This document shows, in pieces, positions 24,162 through 34,406 of a stretch of 47,128 nt of DNA. The notes beneath the pieces are model-generated. The model was not told the origin of the DNA, did not search any database, and saw nothing but the letters and a program-made list of their open reading frames with translations. A program made the position numbers and the translations under genes. This DNA comes from a bacterium (GTDB lineage Bacteria; Elusimicrobiota; Elusimicrobia; UBA1565; UBA9628), in assembly GCA_021810245.1 (NCBI GenBank), contig JAJZJF010000007.1, positions 1-47,128 on the forward strand. The letters run 5' to 3'. Each line of letters opens with the position of its first letter. The stretch's first letter is position 1.

Positions 24162-25855
24162 TCTATGATAATGCGATAATCCTCCAAGGGAATCGTCGGG
24201 GTCGATTCAACCTTAATTGAGCGTTGAATATTTTTTTCGATCATGGCTTGTTTGGATTTAAGAGACTCCGCAATTAATGGATGGACGCAAACGCGCACCT
24301 GCCCTCCGGGACGTCCGCGCGTCATGTCGAGAATCTCCTCCTGGATTTTAATGCGCATCGTCTCTTCGGACAAAACCCGTCCAGAACCGTGGCATTCACG
24401 GCACTCCTGGGTGATTAACTTGACCGTGGATTCGCGCTTGCGCTCCCGAGTCAATTCAATTAAGCCCAATCTCGTAATCGGAAGAATCCTAATCTTCGCG
24501 CGGTCTCCTCTCAAGGCCGCCGCAAAAGCCTCCATGACCTTATTTCTATTGGAAGCCTTTTTCATGTCGATAAAATCAACGACGATAATGCCGCCGATAT
24601 TTCTCAGCCGCAATTGATGCGCTACTTCCTTTGCCGCCTCGATGTTAGTTTGAGTGACGGTTTCTTCCTGGGATTTGGAGCCGGTAAAACGCCCGGTATT
24701 GACGTCGATGGCGCAAAGAGATTCCGCCTCTTGAATGACAATCGAGCCCCCATTGGGCAGAGAAACGACGGGCTTGCGCATTTTCTCAATACCCTCTTCA
24801 ATCTTAAACGCTTTAAAAATCGGCGTCTTCCCATCATAGAACTGAATTCTCTTTTTGAGTTCTGGGGAAATTTTATCGATGAATTCAGATAAGCGCTCAC
24901 AGGTTTCTTTGTTGTCGCACAAAAAAATTGCGACATCTTCAGAAAGAATATCGCGAGCGACCTGAAGGGTCAAATCCAGATCTTTATGGAGAAGAGCAGG
25001 CGCCGGCTCAGACTGCATTTTCTTTTGGATATCTTCCCAAAGGCTCAACAAATAGCGCGCTTCGCGCTCAAGCTCTTGCGCTGGAACTCCTTCCGCTTCG
25101 GTTCTCGCGACTAAGCCTTTCCCGCCCAAGATTCCGGAAACAAAACCCTGCATCAAGGCGGAAAGCCTCGCCCTTTCATCGGAATTCTCAATATTTTTAG
25201 AGACCCCCGCGAAATTCTCAAATGGAGTAAACACCACGTACCGTCCTGGAAGGCTAACGGCCATCGTCACCTTCATTCCCTTGGTCCCAATCGCCTCCTT
25301 GGCGATCTGAATCATCACCGGTTGATTTTTTTTCAGGATGGACTCAATGCCGGCATTTTTATCTCCCAGAACGTCCGATATATAAAGGTAGGCGTTTTTA
25401 TCGTAGCCGATATTGATAAAGGCAGAAGAGATTCCAGGAAGGACGTTTTCAATCACTCCCTTGTAAATATTGCCGACCAGATTCTGCTGGTTTTTCCGCT
25501 CCCAGAAGAGCTCGACCAATTTCCCATTCTCCAGAATCGCGATGCGAACTTCCTCGTTGTTGACATTGGCGAGAATCTCTCTTTTGACCGGAGACGCCGG
25601 CAAGGGAGCGCCGGAATTATCCGCGGCGGACGCATGGGACGCATGGGACTCATGCGGGCGATGTCCATTCCCAGGTTTCTGGCCTTGGCGCTCCGACTTT
25701 CTCTGGGAATGAAAACGCCGGCGTTTCTGCCTACGCTTATCATCCACGCCTACAGGCGCCGGGGATGCGGCTTTTTCCAAAACTTCGGACTGCTCTTGGC
25801 TTGCCGCCACCTCTTCTTTTAAATCTTCTTTTTGCGAAATTTCTTCTTCAGACAT
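24158..25855 (-). CDS. rng: Ribonuclease E/G family protein
   Basis: A 565-residue endoribonuclease for mRNA decay and rRNA maturation. AGGAGG lies 6 nt before the third Met codon (25855) but abuts the track's first, so 25855 is chosen. Residues 1-95 are a low-complexity Lys/Arg/Glu and His-rich arm (KRRQKRRRFHSQRKSERQ, SHASHAS). The catalytic half follows: an S1 domain (GNIYKGVIENVLPGISSAFINIG), the DNase-I-like core with metal Asp residues (ESLCAIDVNTGRFTG, IIVVDFIDM), and the Zn-link CRECHGSG. No long C-terminal degradosome scaffold is present, so it is closer to RNase G in layout. Confidence 0.93.
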   Translation of the reverse strand: MSEEEISQKEDLKEEVAASQEQSEVLEKAASPAPVGVDDKRRQKRRRFHSQRKSERQGQKPGNGHRPHESHASHASAADNSGAPLPASPVKREILANVNNEEVRIAILENGKLVELFWERKNQQNLVGNIYKGVIENVLPGISSAFINIGYDKNAYLYISDVLGDKNAGIESILKKNQPVMIQIAKEAIGTKGMKVTMAVSLPGRYVVFTPFENFAGVSKNIENSDERARLSALMQGFVSGILGGKGLVARTEAEGVPAQELEREARYLLSLWEDIQKKMQSEPAPALLHKDLDLTLQVARDILSEDVAIFLCDNKETCERLSEFIDKISPELKKRIQFYDGKTPIFKAFKIEEGIEKMRKPVVSLPNGGSIVIQEAESLCAIDVNTGRFTGSKSQEETVTQTNIEAAKEVAHQLRLRNIGGIIVVDFIDMKKASNRNKVMEAFAAALRGDRAKIRILPITRLGLIELTRERKRESTVKLITQECRECHGSGRVLSEETMRIKIQEEILDMTRGRPGGQVRVCVHPLIAESLKSKQAMIEKNIQRSIKVESTPTIPLEDYRIIIE

Positions 25856-25875
25856 GACCATCCTCCTATCAAATT

Positions 25876-27219
25876 TTATAAAAGCGCGTACTTGCGCCTA
25901 CCCACATTAGCGACAATTCCCAAAGACCATAAACTGGCCATTAAACTGGATCCTCCATATGAAATCAACGGCAGGGGAATTCCCGCAACAGGGAAAAGAC
26001 CCAGACACATTCCGACGTTTAAAATGAAGTCGAAAGCGAACATCGAGGCAATTCCGCAGCAAACCAAATATCCATATCGATCGCGGGCATTAGAGCCAAT
26101 CTCCGTAATTCGCCAAATCATCCCCAAATAAAGAAGAATCACAATCACCGCGCCGACAAAACCCATCTCTTCTCCAATGACGGAATAAATAAAATCCGTG
26201 TGTCTCTCCGGGAGAAAACCCAATTGAGACTGGGTTCCGGAGAAAAGGCCTTTCCCGATAAACCCGCCCGAACCGATGGCGATCTGGGACTGGTGGACGT
26301 GGTAAGCCGCCCCATGGATATCGGAATGAGGATTAATATAAGCGGTAAATCGGCTCTTTTGATATCCTTTCAATTTATGACTGACCGCGATTCCCACTAA
26401 CACGCCAGAGGTCAATAGAAGCCAAAAAACGAGAAACAAACTTGCCCTCAAGCGCCAGCGCATTAAAAAATTAGCGTAATAGGCCGCTCCGAAAATAGCG
26501 GCTAAAACTAAAACAAAAACGAACTCGGACAACTTAGACTGAAACACCTCCATAAAAAAATAAAGCAAGCTTCCTGAGGATGGATGGGCATAATAAGAGC
26601 CTAAAAATAAATAAAGAAACGGCATCGAAGCCGCAGAGACGGAAAAAAGGCTAAGGCCAGACAAGTATTCCCATCCGGCTCCGGCGCAGAAAAGCATCGC
26701 AAAAAAAATAGGAAACAAAGTCAAAGTCATCGAGAAATCAGGCTGTTTGACAATCAAAAGGACGATCGGGGCAATCGCCGCTAGAGACATGGAAATCGTC
26801 GAAAGGTATTCCATCTTAAGCGCTCTCTTATCAAAGATTGCGGCCAAAATTAATATCATTCCCACCCGGGCAAACTCGGAGGGTTGAAAAGCGAAAAAAC
26901 CGAGTTGTATCCAAGAGCGGTGCCCCTTATGGACGGTCCCCACAAGCAAAACCGCGACCAGGCAAGAAATGATAAACCCATAAACAGCCCAAAATTGATC
27001 TTCATAGACCTCATATGCGAAGTTGGCCGCGACGGTGAAAATAAAAAGGCCAAAAAGCATCGCCGAAAAATGCCGTTCAAGAGCTTGGTGGTAATACGGA
27101 AGCGGACGAGTGGCCGAGAAAACAGCTAAACTCCCTACGATTAAGAGAGATAATACCGCTCCCAAGAAAACGCCGTCAAGACGACTCTTTCTGGATGAAG
27201 AACGGGGAAAGCCAATCAC
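25876..27219 (-). CDS. rodA: RodA, SEDS peptidoglycan glycosyltransferase
   Basis: A 447-residue polytopic membrane protein that polymerises glycan strands during elongation, paired with PBP2. About ten hydrophobic segments are seen. The SEDS signature is present: IAIGSGGFIGKGLFSGTQSQLGFLPERHTDFIYSVIGEEMGF, including the catalytic-region Glu/Asp, and the C-terminal PVAGIPLPLISYGGSSLM. GTG start with GGAGAG upstream, overlapping the mrdA stop. Confidence 0.95.
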   Translation of the reverse strand: MIGFPRSSSRKSRLDGVFLGAVLSLLIVGSLAVFSATRPLPYYHQALERHFSAMLFGLFIFTVAANFAYEVYEDQFWAVYGFIISCLVAVLLVGTVHKGHRSWIQLGFFAFQPSEFARVGMILILAAIFDKRALKMEYLSTISMSLAAIAPIVLLIVKQPDFSMTLTLFPIFFAMLFCAGAGWEYLSGLSLFSVSAASMPFLYLFLGSYYAHPSSGSLLYFFMEVFQSKLSEFVFVLVLAAIFGAAYYANFLMRWRLRASLFLVFWLLLTSGVLVGIAVSHKLKGYQKSRFTAYINPHSDIHGAAYHVHQSQIAIGSGGFIGKGLFSGTQSQLGFLPERHTDFIYSVIGEEMGFVGAVIVILLYLGMIWRITEIGSNARDRYGYLVCCGIASMFAFDFILNVGMCLGLFPVAGIPLPLISYGGSSLMASLWSLGIVANVGRRKYALL

Positions 27220-29054
27220 AGGGTCTCTCCTTTCCGGGAAGAGCCGATTTTTTTTGGAGAAAATTTAGGCCATTCATACTGAGATTTTTTTCCGACTCGA
27301 AAATCCGCAGCAATGACTTGTCTTGCAATAGGAACAGCGGCGGAGGCTCCGTGGCCTCCGTTTTCAACCAAAACAGACACCGCAATTGAGGGAGCTTGTC
27401 CGGGCTTTCCCGCGAAAGCGATAAACCAGGCATGGTCTCTCCCAGATGAGTTCTGCGCGGTTCCGGTTTTCCCCCAAACCTGAATCCCTTTAATATAAGC
27501 TCCTCTGGCGGTTCCCGAGGCAACGACCAAGGACATCGCCTGGTCGAGCAAATTCCAGGTCTTGTTACTGGCCCGCACAAAACCAAGCTGATGGGGGTTC
27601 TCCTTTAAAATTTCGCTGCCATCCTTGGAATCGATAGAACTCAGATATTGAGGCCGCCATAGAGTCCCATGATTAGCCAAGGCCTCAGTAACGACCGCCA
27701 TCTGAAGCGGCGTGACCAAAAGCTGACCTTGGCCAATCGCAAGATTAAGCGTGTCTCCGCCAATCCACGGCTTGCCTTTTTTCATAGAGGTTTCAGGGCC
27801 GAACAAATTGCCAGCCTCCTCGCCCTTTAAAGCGATTCCCGTTTTTTGTCCAAGATGAAAGAGCTTGGAGTATTTTTCGATCAAACTCGCGCCAATGGCA
27901 AGCCCCATCTTATAAAAATAAACATCGCAAGACTGGGCGAACGCGGTCAAGAAATCGACATTCCCATGCCCGCGATGATTCCAGCATAAAAAAGTCCTTC
28001 GCCCTAACTTAAAATATCCGGGGCAGAAAACAATCTGGGCCGGATTTAATTTTCCCTCGTTAATTCCGGCGACAGAAACAATCGTTTTAAATGTCGACCC
28101 TGGAGCATAAAGTCCGGAAATCGCGCGGTCAAACTCCGGCACCGAAGAAGGGACAAAGGTCGAATAATCTACGGAGAAGGGATCCGCTCCCAAAAGCTCA
28201 TTGGGGTCAAAACTAGGAGCCGCCGCGAAAGCGAGAATATCCCCATTCGATGGATCTAAGGCAATGACGGCTCCCCTTTGAGTCGCGGTATGGCGAAGCC
28301 CTTCATCGGCGGCCCGCTGAACAATGGCATCCAAGGTCAGATGAATATTTCTCCCGTCTTTCCATGGAAGCTGCTTTAGAATTTTCTGAATTCGCCCCTG
28401 AGCGTCAACTTCTATTTTGACGGCGCCGTCTGTTCCGCGCAATTGTCTTTCGAAAATCGACTCAAGCCCCAGCCGCCCGATTCGGGAATCCATGCGATAA
28501 TTTTCATTTTTCAATCTCGCCCATTGCCCCGGGGTAATTTTACCCATATAGCCGATCAAGTGACTGGCAAAAGGCCCGAAAGGGTAATAGCGCCGAGCTT
28601 CGAGAACTAAATCTATTCCCGGATAAAAAGGCTTGAGCTCGGAAAGTCGAAACATCACCGGAATGGATAGGTTCTCCGCGATGCGCGAAGACTCTCTTGA
28701 TTGGCGCGCCTGACGCAATTTCGCCAATATTATTCCGGGATCCTGCCGCAAGACTTGGCTTAATTCTGCGGCCAAGCGGTTTAATTCTTTCTGGTTTGTC
28801 TCTCCGGATGGCGGAAGATAAATCAGCGAAAAAACCGGCTCATTGGTCGCTAGCGGAATGCCGTTTCTATCATAAATGATTCCCCGCGGAGCGGTCTGAT
28901 AGACCATCTCGGTTCGATTCCGGTTCGCGGCCAACTCGTAAGCCTTTTTTTCCAAAATTTGCATCTGAAAAAGCCGAAGGACTAAAACTGCCGCGACAAA
29001 GGCGAACCCAGCCAGAAGCAGCTGTAACCTTTCAGGCGAAAAATTTCTCTTCAT
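27216..29054 (-). CDS. mrdA: Penicillin-binding protein 2 (elongation transpeptidase)
   Basis: A 612-residue class B PBP that cross-links peptidoglycan in the elongasome. One N-terminal membrane anchor (LQLLLAGFAFVAAVLVLRLF) is followed by the pedestal domain and the transpeptidase domain with SxxK (APGSTFKT, about residue 324), SxN-type SCD (FAQSCDVYFYKMG) and KTG (VWGKTGTAQNSSG). It overlaps mreD by one base and rodA by four, so the elongasome genes are translationally coupled. Confidence 0.96.
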   Translation of the reverse strand: MKRNFSPERLQLLLAGFAFVAAVLVLRLFQMQILEKKAYELAANRNRTEMVYQTAPRGIIYDRNGIPLATNEPVFSLIYLPPSGETNQKELNRLAAELSQVLRQDPGIILAKLRQARQSRESSRIAENLSIPVMFRLSELKPFYPGIDLVLEARRYYPFGPFASHLIGYMGKITPGQWARLKNENYRMDSRIGRLGLESIFERQLRGTDGAVKIEVDAQGRIQKILKQLPWKDGRNIHLTLDAIVQRAADEGLRHTATQRGAVIALDPSNGDILAFAAAPSFDPNELLGADPFSVDYSTFVPSSVPEFDRAISGLYAPGSTFKTIVSVAGINEGKLNPAQIVFCPGYFKLGRRTFLCWNHRGHGNVDFLTAFAQSCDVYFYKMGLAIGASLIEKYSKLFHLGQKTGIALKGEEAGNLFGPETSMKKGKPWIGGDTLNLAIGQGQLLVTPLQMAVVTEALANHGTLWRPQYLSSIDSKDGSEILKENPHQLGFVRASNKTWNLLDQAMSLVVASGTARGAYIKGIQVWGKTGTAQNSSGRDHAWFIAFAGKPGQAPSIAVSVLVENGGHGASAAVPIARQVIAADFRVGKKSQYEWPKFSPKKIGSSRKGETL

Positions 29055-29548
29055 TAGACGATGCTTCTAAACCTAGACGATGGGAGATAGGAATTGGGCC
29101 TCAGCACGGCCAAAATAAAGCAGAAAAATCCATTGTAAAGAGGCTCAAGGATAAACACAAGCCATCCCACCCATAAAAATTGTCCGGAGAAAATTAAAAA
29201 GATAAACCCCAAAATCAGGCGGTAAAGAACCGTCGCGACGACAGCGACAATGGCTTGGGAAGCGGGAGTATTCATGTCCACGTGCCTCCGAACAAGCCCG
29301 AGGCCGTAGGCAATCAAGGTCAAAACCAAAGCTCGCGCTCCAAACAACTTAAGACTGAGAGCATCCCAAAAAAGCCCCCAGAAAAATCCGAAGATCATCG
29401 CCTCCACCGCGCCGCTAACGGCCGCGACATTGATCGTTAAAATCAATAAAATCTGCGGGTTAAGTCCTCGAAATGATAGATAGCGGGAAAAGATCCATTC
29501 ACCCAGCAGCCCCAAGAAAAAAATCGCTACGCGCTTAATCAATTTCAT
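29054..29548 (-). CDS. mreD: Rod-shape protein MreD
   Basis: A 164-residue hydrophobic protein with about five membrane helices, typical length and composition for MreD. Identification rests mainly on position between mreC and mrdA and on the MreD-like opening (RYLSFRGLNPQILLILTINVAAVSG) and FGFFWGLFWDALSLKLFGA. Bridges the cytoplasmic MreB filaments to wall synthases. The start overlaps the mreC stop by 4 nt. Confidence 0.88.
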   Translation of the reverse strand: MKLIKRVAIFFLGLLGEWIFSRYLSFRGLNPQILLILTINVAAVSGAVEAMIFGFFWGLFWDALSLKLFGARALVLTLIAYGLGLVRRHVDMNTPASQAIVAVVATVLYRLILGFIFLIFSGQFLWVGWLVFILEPLYNGFFCFILAVLRPNSYLPSSRFRSIV

Positions 29549-30402
29549 TGGTTAATTTTAGCCTTGTTGACCCCAAGCCCCACCAAAACCTCGTTAATCT
29601 CAGATGGAGAGAGAGCCGGCCGGACATCAGCGGATTTAAAAATCAAAAATGGATCGACGGGATAAACCTTAACGACCGTCCCAATCAAAATCGACGGCGG
29701 AAAACTAACGCTATTGGGCGAAGTATACACCTTTTCTCCTTCTTCCAAAGGAGCTTGAACCGGAAGATAACTAATCTGCAGATTGGGCGCGTCCGAGCCT
29801 TGGATGAGGCCGTTAAATGATCCATGGGTATGAGAACTTTGAGAAACGATAAAAGAATCAATCGCTGAAAGATCGCTGGTCAATAACTGAATAACCGCGG
29901 TATTAGAATGGACCTCAAGCACGCGGCCCACCGCCGCGAGAGTGTTGCCATCAACGGCAAAGACTGGGTCGTTAAGTTCAACTCCCTTATTTTTTCCAAC
30001 GGAAATAATGAAATCCTGATACCAATCAGCCGGAGAACGTTGAATGACCTGGCCCCAGACAAAAGAAAAGGAAACGTGCTTTCCAAAATCCATTTCGGAG
30101 CGCAGGCGATCATTCTCGGTTTTTAAAGAATCGATCTCCGCATTCAAAACCGGCTCCATTTTTATCTCATCTTTTAATTCTCTATTTTGAATGTCGGCCG
30201 ATAATAGATTTCTCAAGGAAAGAGGAATTTCAGATATCCGCTTAAGGCCGTCGGCCCCTTGATAGAGCCCCGGATCGATTAAATACTGCAGAGAAGCTTT
30301 AAAAGAAGCGACTGGAACAGACAATGGCAATGATAATAAGAGAATGGAAATTCCAATAAAAAAAATCGCCAGTCGATTGGCTAGCCGCAACTCGCGGTGC
30401 AT
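29545..30402 (-). CDS. mreC: Rod-shape protein MreC
   Basis: A 285-residue single-pass membrane protein of the elongasome. The ATG at 30402 is preferred to the track's TTG two codons earlier. One TM helix (LAIFFIGISILLLSLPLSV), a short coiled coil (LKDEIKMEPVLNAEIDSLKTENDRLRSE), then the periplasmic beta domain with the family's SVGKNKGVELNDPVFAVDG and GRVLEVHSNTAVIQLLT. It forms periplasmic filaments that activate PBP2. Spaced 82 bp from mreB, the largest gap in this part of the run. Confidence 0.94.
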   Translation of the reverse strand: MHRELRLANRLAIFFIGISILLLSLPLSVPVASFKASLQYLIDPGLYQGADGLKRISEIPLSLRNLLSADIQNRELKDEIKMEPVLNAEIDSLKTENDRLRSEMDFGKHVSFSFVWGQVIQRSPADWYQDFIISVGKNKGVELNDPVFAVDGNTLAAVGRVLEVHSNTAVIQLLTSDLSAIDSFIVSQSSHTHGSFNGLIQGSDAPNLQISYLPVQAPLEEGEKVYTSPNSVSFPPSILIGTVVKVYPVDPFLIFKSADVRPALSPSEINEVLVGLGVNKAKINQ

Positions 30403-30484
30403 ATTCAATTAGTCAGAGACAACACTTTATCAGGAAGAACGCAAAACGCCACGCGACAGGAATTCCCGCTCCCGAGCGCAAAAA

Positions 30485-31525
30485 TTAGGGGCGAGATACG
30501 GCAAATCTGTGGCGGTGTTCCATTATACGATCAAGTTCTTCCAGGAATTTACCGGTCCCAATAGCGACGCAACTGAGAGGATCGGCCGAGCGATGAACCG
30601 GAAGCTCGGTTTCCTGCCGAATCAAGTCCGGGAGGCCCCTTAAGAGCGAGCCGCCTCCCGCAAGCATAATGCCACGATCAACCAAATCGGCGGATAATTC
30701 CGCAGGCGTTTCTTCTAAAGTGTTTTTGATGACATCCAATATCAGTTGAACGGGATCTAAAAGGGCCTGTCTCACTTCTTCTGAAGTAATTAAAACTGTC
30801 TTAGGCAACCCGTTCGCCTGATCTCTTCCTTTAACCTCCATCGTCTTTTCTTCTTTTAACGGGAAAACCGATCCGATTTGAATTTTCACTTCCTCGGCCG
30901 TCGACTCCCCGATGAGCAAATTATATTTCCGGCGGAAATGAGCGACAATAGCCTCATCCATTTCGTCTCCGGCGATATCAAGAGACTTGGAAACAACCAA
31001 ACCTCCCAAGGAGATAACCGCGGCCTCGGTTGTCCCGCCGCCGATATCCACGATGAAATTGCCGCGCGGTTCGGAAATAGGCAAATCCGCCCCGATAGCC
31101 GCAGCCATCGGCTCTTCAATTAAATGGACATCTCGCGCGCCGGCTTGCTGGGCTGATTCTTGAACGGCTCTTCTCTCCACTTCGGTGATCCCCGAGGGAA
31201 TGCCAATGACGACCCGAGGATGCAAAAGAGAACGCCGATTATGAACTTTTCGGATGAAATATTTAATCATCTCCTGGGTCGCTTCAAAATCGGCGATGAC
31301 CCCGTTTTTGAGGGGACGCACCGCGATAATGGAAGCCGGAGTCCGGCCCAACATTTTCTTTGCTTCCGAGCCAATGGCCAACAGACGCCGGCTGTCCCTA
31401 TCGATCGCGACAACCGAGGGCTCTCTTAAAACAATTCCCTGGCCCTTGACATAGACCAAGGTATTGGCTGTACCCAGGTCAATACCCATGTCATTAGAGA
31501 AAAGGCGGAAGAAAAAATCAAGCAT
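30485..31525 (-). CDS. mreB: Rod-shape-determining actin homologue MreB
   Basis: A 346-residue bacterial actin, full length. Conserved nucleotide-binding pieces are present: [28 protein letters not shown] (phosphate 1), [20 protein letters not shown] (phosphate 2), and [17 protein letters not shown] (adenosine motif). The N-terminal amphipathic [11 protein letters not shown] probably binds the membrane. It begins only 9 bp after the rplQ stop, so it is probably transcribed with the alpha-operon ribosomal genes. Confidence 0.98.
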   Translation of the reverse strand: MLDFFFRLFSNDMGIDLGTANTLVYVKGQGIVLREPSVVAIDRDSRRLLAIGSEAKKMLGRTPASIIAVRPLKNGVIADFEATQEMIKYFIRKVHNRRSLLHPRVVIGIPSGITEVERRAVQESAQQAGARDVHLIEEPMAAAIGADLPISEPRGNFIVDIGGGTTEAAVISLGGLVVSKSLDIAGDEMDEAIVAHFRRKYNLLIGESTAEEVKIQIGSVFPLKEEKTMEVKGRDQANGLPKTVLITSEEVRQALLDPVQLILDVIKNTLEETPAELSADLVDRGIMLAGGGSLLRGLPDLIRQETELPVHRSADPLSCVAIGTGKFLEELDRIMEHRHRFAVSRP

Positions 31526-31534
31526 TAGGATATT

Positions 31535-31879
31535 CTAGGATAAAAGCTCGACTAAACCGCGCTGAGATCCATCGCCTTGTCTTTGCGCCAGCTTCAAAAT
31601 CCGAACATATCCTCCCGGACGAGAACCGTAGCGCTGGGCCAAGGTGTCAAAAAGCTTCTCATATGCTTTTTTGTCTTGAACCTGCCGGCGAACCATATAA
31701 TGCTGGCCTTTTTTCGCCGCGGTAATAATGCGTTCGGCAAAGGGCCTTAATTCCTTGGCCTTGGCCAAGGTCGTCTCCACTTTCTCGTGGATAAACAAGC
31801 TTGTCGCCATGTTCCGCAACATCGCTCGGCGATGAGAAGAGGTAACACCCAGCTTCCGCGCCCCCATATTCTTTACCAT
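31535..31879 (-). CDS. rplQ: Ribosomal protein bL17
   Basis: A 114-residue large-subunit protein of normal length. Signatures are [21 protein letters not shown] near the N-terminus and [26 protein letters not shown] at the end. AGGAGAC precedes the ATG. Last gene of the alpha group, following rpoA by 24 bp and abutting mreB. Confidence 0.98.
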   Translation of the reverse strand: MVKNMGARKLGVTSSHRRAMLRNMATSLFIHEKVETTLAKAKELRPFAERIITAAKKGQHYMVRRQVQDKKAYEKLFDTLAQRYGSRPGGYVRILKLAQRQGDGSQRGLVELLS

Positions 31880-31903
31880 AAAAGTCTCCTCAAAAAAATA
31901 CTT

Positions 31904-32905
31904 TTAAGAGGCGGATGAAACGGACCCCTCGGGGACATCCATCCCCAAAGACAGGCCCATATCTTTCAGCCGCTCTTTAATTTCATCAAGCGATTTTTGT
32001 CCGAAATTCTTAACCGCAAGCAATTGATCATCGCGCTTTGAAACCAATTCTCCCACTGTTTTAATATGGGCGACTTTTAAGCAATTGGCCGCGCGAGAAG
32101 ACAGCTCGATCATATCAACGGATTGGTTCAAGATGTCTTTTAATTTCGCCTCGGAAGAACCCTCGCCTCCCCCCATCTCGGAAGATCCAGAGGCGGCAGC
32201 GGCCTCTTCTTCGGGGATAAAGATGTTGAGAGATTCTCTCAAAAGCTTGGAGGCCTGAATCAAGGCTTCTGCGGGGTTAAGCGTTGAATCAGTCCAAATC
32301 TCCAAAATCAGGCGATCATAATCAGTCACCTGGCCCACGCGCGCGTTCTCGACGTCATAGTGGACCTTGGAAACGGGAGAGAACAAGGCATCCACTGGAA
32401 TAAATCCCGCTGGCCAATGGTTCTGGTTGCGCAATTCATCGGCGGTAATATATCCGCGTCCGCGAGAGACCTCGATTTCCATCGATAGCTTAGCCCCGGG
32501 CTCAAGATGCGCCAAAACTAAATTACCGTTGACGATTTCCACATTCGCGTTTTTCTGAATTTGAGAAGCCACAACCGCGCCCTCTTTGTTAGCTTCCAAA
32601 TAAAGAATCTCAGGACCCGAGGAAAACATTTTCAGCCGGAGTTTTTTAAGGTTCAAAAGGATATTCATCACATCCTCTCTCACCCCCGGCAGAGTCATGT
32701 ATTCATGAGGAGCTTTTTCCACCCGGACGGCGGTGACCGCCGCTCCTTCAAGGCTGGAAAGCAGAACGCGCCTAAGCGCATTTCCAACAGTATGCCCGTA
32801 ACCTCTTTCATAAGGCTCGGCGACGAATTTTGCGTAACTGTCGGACATCGTCCGCTCGTCCACGCTTAATTTTTGCGGAAATATCAATTCTTTGTAATGG
32901 GCCAT
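31904..32905 (-). CDS. rpoA: RNA polymerase alpha subunit
   Basis: A 333-residue protein with both domains. The N-terminal assembly domain contains EPYERGYGHTVGNALRRVLLSSLEGAAVTAV. An acidic/Gly/Ser linker (about 240-255) leads to the C-terminal domain with the promoter-contacting helix-hairpin region SSRAANCLKVAHIKTVGELV and NFGQKSLDEIKERL. Classical place between rpsD and rplQ; AGAGAGG precedes the start. Confidence 0.98.
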   Translation of the reverse strand: MAHYKELIFPQKLSVDERTMSDSYAKFVAEPYERGYGHTVGNALRRVLLSSLEGAAVTAVRVEKAPHEYMTLPGVREDVMNILLNLKKLRLKMFSSGPEILYLEANKEGAVVASQIQKNANVEIVNGNLVLAHLEPGAKLSMEIEVSRGRGYITADELRNQNHWPAGFIPVDALFSPVSKVHYDVENARVGQVTDYDRLILEIWTDSTLNPAEALIQASKLLRESLNIFIPEEEAAAASGSSEMGGGEGSSEAKLKDILNQSVDMIELSSRAANCLKVAHIKTVGELVSKRDDQLLAVKNFGQKSLDEIKERLKDMGLSLGMDVPEGSVSSAS

Positions 32906-32923
32906 AGCATCCTCTCTCTAATT

Positions 32924-33547
32924 TTATCTTGAATAATACTCGACAATCAGCTGCTCGGAAACCGGCAGAGAAATCTCGCTCCGCTCCGGCAAACGGATTA
33001 CTTTCGCCGATAAAGCGGCAGGATCAAACTCCATGTAGTTCGGGCGATTATTGAGCCTTTGCGTGGTCTCAAGGCTTAGTTTGACTCCCACGTTTTCTTT
33101 GAGTTTCGGGTCCACGGCGACGACATCCCCCACGCGGCAACGATAAGAGGGAATATTGAGCCAGCGACCATTGACTTTAATATGCCCATGAGAAACAATC
33201 TGCCTGGCGGTCTTAAGGGAAGACGCAATACCCATTCTTCGGACCACGTTATCAAGCCTCATTTCTAAAAGGGCCAATAATTCGGCCCCGCTGTTAGCGG
33301 CCTTGGAAGCCTGATCCACCCAGCGGCGGAAAGGCTTTTCGGTCATCAGAACAAAGCGGCGAAGCTTCTGTTTTTCTCTCAAACGCACGGCATAGGCCGA
33401 CATCTTGCCGCGCTGAACGCCGGCCATGCCGGGTTTAGTGGGGCGCTTATCTAAAACGCAACGCGTATGACACTTATCTCCCTTTAGAAAAAGCTTGGTT
33501 TGTTCCCGACGGCAAAGTTTACAAACAGGTCCGCTATAATTAGCCAT
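32924..33547 (-). CDS. rpsD: Ribosomal protein uS4 (zinc-type)
   Basis: A 207-residue primary 16S rRNA binder. The N-terminus keeps four Cys (CKLC and KCHTRC), the zinc-binding form. The S4 RNA-binding domain is clear: LEMRLDNVVRRMGIASSLKTARQIVSHGHIKVNGR. Placed between rpsK and rpoA as usual; S4 often autoregulates the alpha operon, though no leader structure was recognised here. Confidence 0.98.
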   Translation of the reverse strand: MANYSGPVCKLCRREQTKLFLKGDKCHTRCVLDKRPTKPGMAGVQRGKMSAYAVRLREKQKLRRFVLMTEKPFRRWVDQASKAANSGAELLALLEMRLDNVVRRMGIASSLKTARQIVSHGHIKVNGRWLNIPSYRCRVGDVVAVDPKLKENVGVKLSLETTQRLNNRPNYMEFDPAALSAKVIRLPERSEISLPVSEQLIVEYYSR

Positions 33548-33550
33548 GAA

Positions 33551-33967
33551 TCACACCCTCCTCGACTTTGGCGGCCGACAACCGTTATGCGGAAGCGGCG
33601 AGACATCCTTCAAAGAAAGAATGGTTAGCCCCGCGTTTCCCAAGGCGCGCACCGCAGTTTCTCGTCCCGGCCCCGGGCCTTTGACAAAAACGACAATCTG
33701 CTTGACGCCCAATTCCACGGCTTTCTTGGCGACTTTTCCGGCGGTAACGCCGGCGGCAAAAGGGGTTCCTTTTTTGGTCCCTTTAAAACCATTGACGCCC
33801 GCTGAAGCCCAAGCAAGAACATCGCCTTTATCGTCAGTCAAGGAAACAATCGTATTATTAAACGAGCACTGAATAAACACTTTCGCGAAACTCAAATGTT
33901 TCCAGTTTTTTTTCTTCGCCGGGACTGCCGGTTTTGCGCCTTGGGCGCCAGGTTTTTCTTCTGCCAT
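33551..33967 (-). CDS. rpsK: Ribosomal protein uS11
   Basis: A 138-residue small-subunit platform protein. The track starts at a TTG inside the Shine-Dalgarno; GGAGG followed by 5 nt and ATG at 33967 fixes the true start. A Lys/Ala/Pro-rich N-terminal extension precedes the core ([52 protein letters not shown]). The C-terminus is conserved. Confidence 0.97.
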   Translation of the reverse strand: MAEEKPGAQGAKPAVPAKKKNWKHLSFAKVFIQCSFNNTIVSLTDDKGDVLAWASAGVNGFKGTKKGTPFAAGVTAGKVAKKAVELGVKQIVVFVKGPGPGRETAVRALGNAGLTILSLKDVSPLPHNGCRPPKSRRV

Positions 33968-33982
33968 AGATGCCTCCAAATT

Positions 33983-34390
33983 TTAAGCCTTAGCCGGGGC
34001 TTTCGCCTGCGGCTTTTCAGCCTTACCAGCTCCCACCGTTCTCCGGCGGCCGCGGCGGGTACGCGCATTGGTCCGCGTTCGCTGCCCGCGAAGAGGAAGG
34101 TTTCGGCGATGCCTCTGACCGCGATAAGAGCCGATTTCCTGCAGGCGCCCGACATTGGACTGAATTTCTCGCCGCAATTCTCCTTCCACCTTGTATTCCT
34201 TCACCAATAAATTATTGATGAGTCCGACTTGGTTCTCCGTCAAATCTTTGACTCGAGTCGCCGGATCGACAGCTCCATTTAATTTTTCCAGGAGTTGGTT
34301 AGCCGTCGTTTTTCCCAATCCGTACAAATACCTCAAAGCGACATCAACTCGCTTCCCTTTCGGCAAATCTACGCCCGCAACGCGTGCCAT
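33983..34390 (-). CDS. rpsM: Ribosomal protein uS13
   Basis: A 135-residue head protein of the 30S subunit that contacts the P-site tRNA. Begins with [24 protein letters not shown] and carries the conserved [30 protein letters not shown]-terminal Ala/Lys/Pro extension (about 15 residues) exceeds the usual length, like several other ribosomal proteins in this genome. Follows rpmJ by 16 bp. Confidence 0.97.
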   Translation of the reverse strand: MARVAGVDLPKGKRVDVALRYLYGLGKTTANQLLEKLNGAVDPATRVKDLTENQVGLINNLLVKEYKVEGELRREIQSNVGRLQEIGSYRGQRHRRNLPLRGQRTRTNARTRRGRRRTVGAGKAEKPQAKAPAKA

Positions 34391-34406
34391 AAGAATTCTC
34401 CTTTAT

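Noticed and set aside
25628-25660. Short tandem repeat GACGCATGG
   Set aside because: Two copies only; explained by the SHASHAS low-complexity stretch of the RNase arm.
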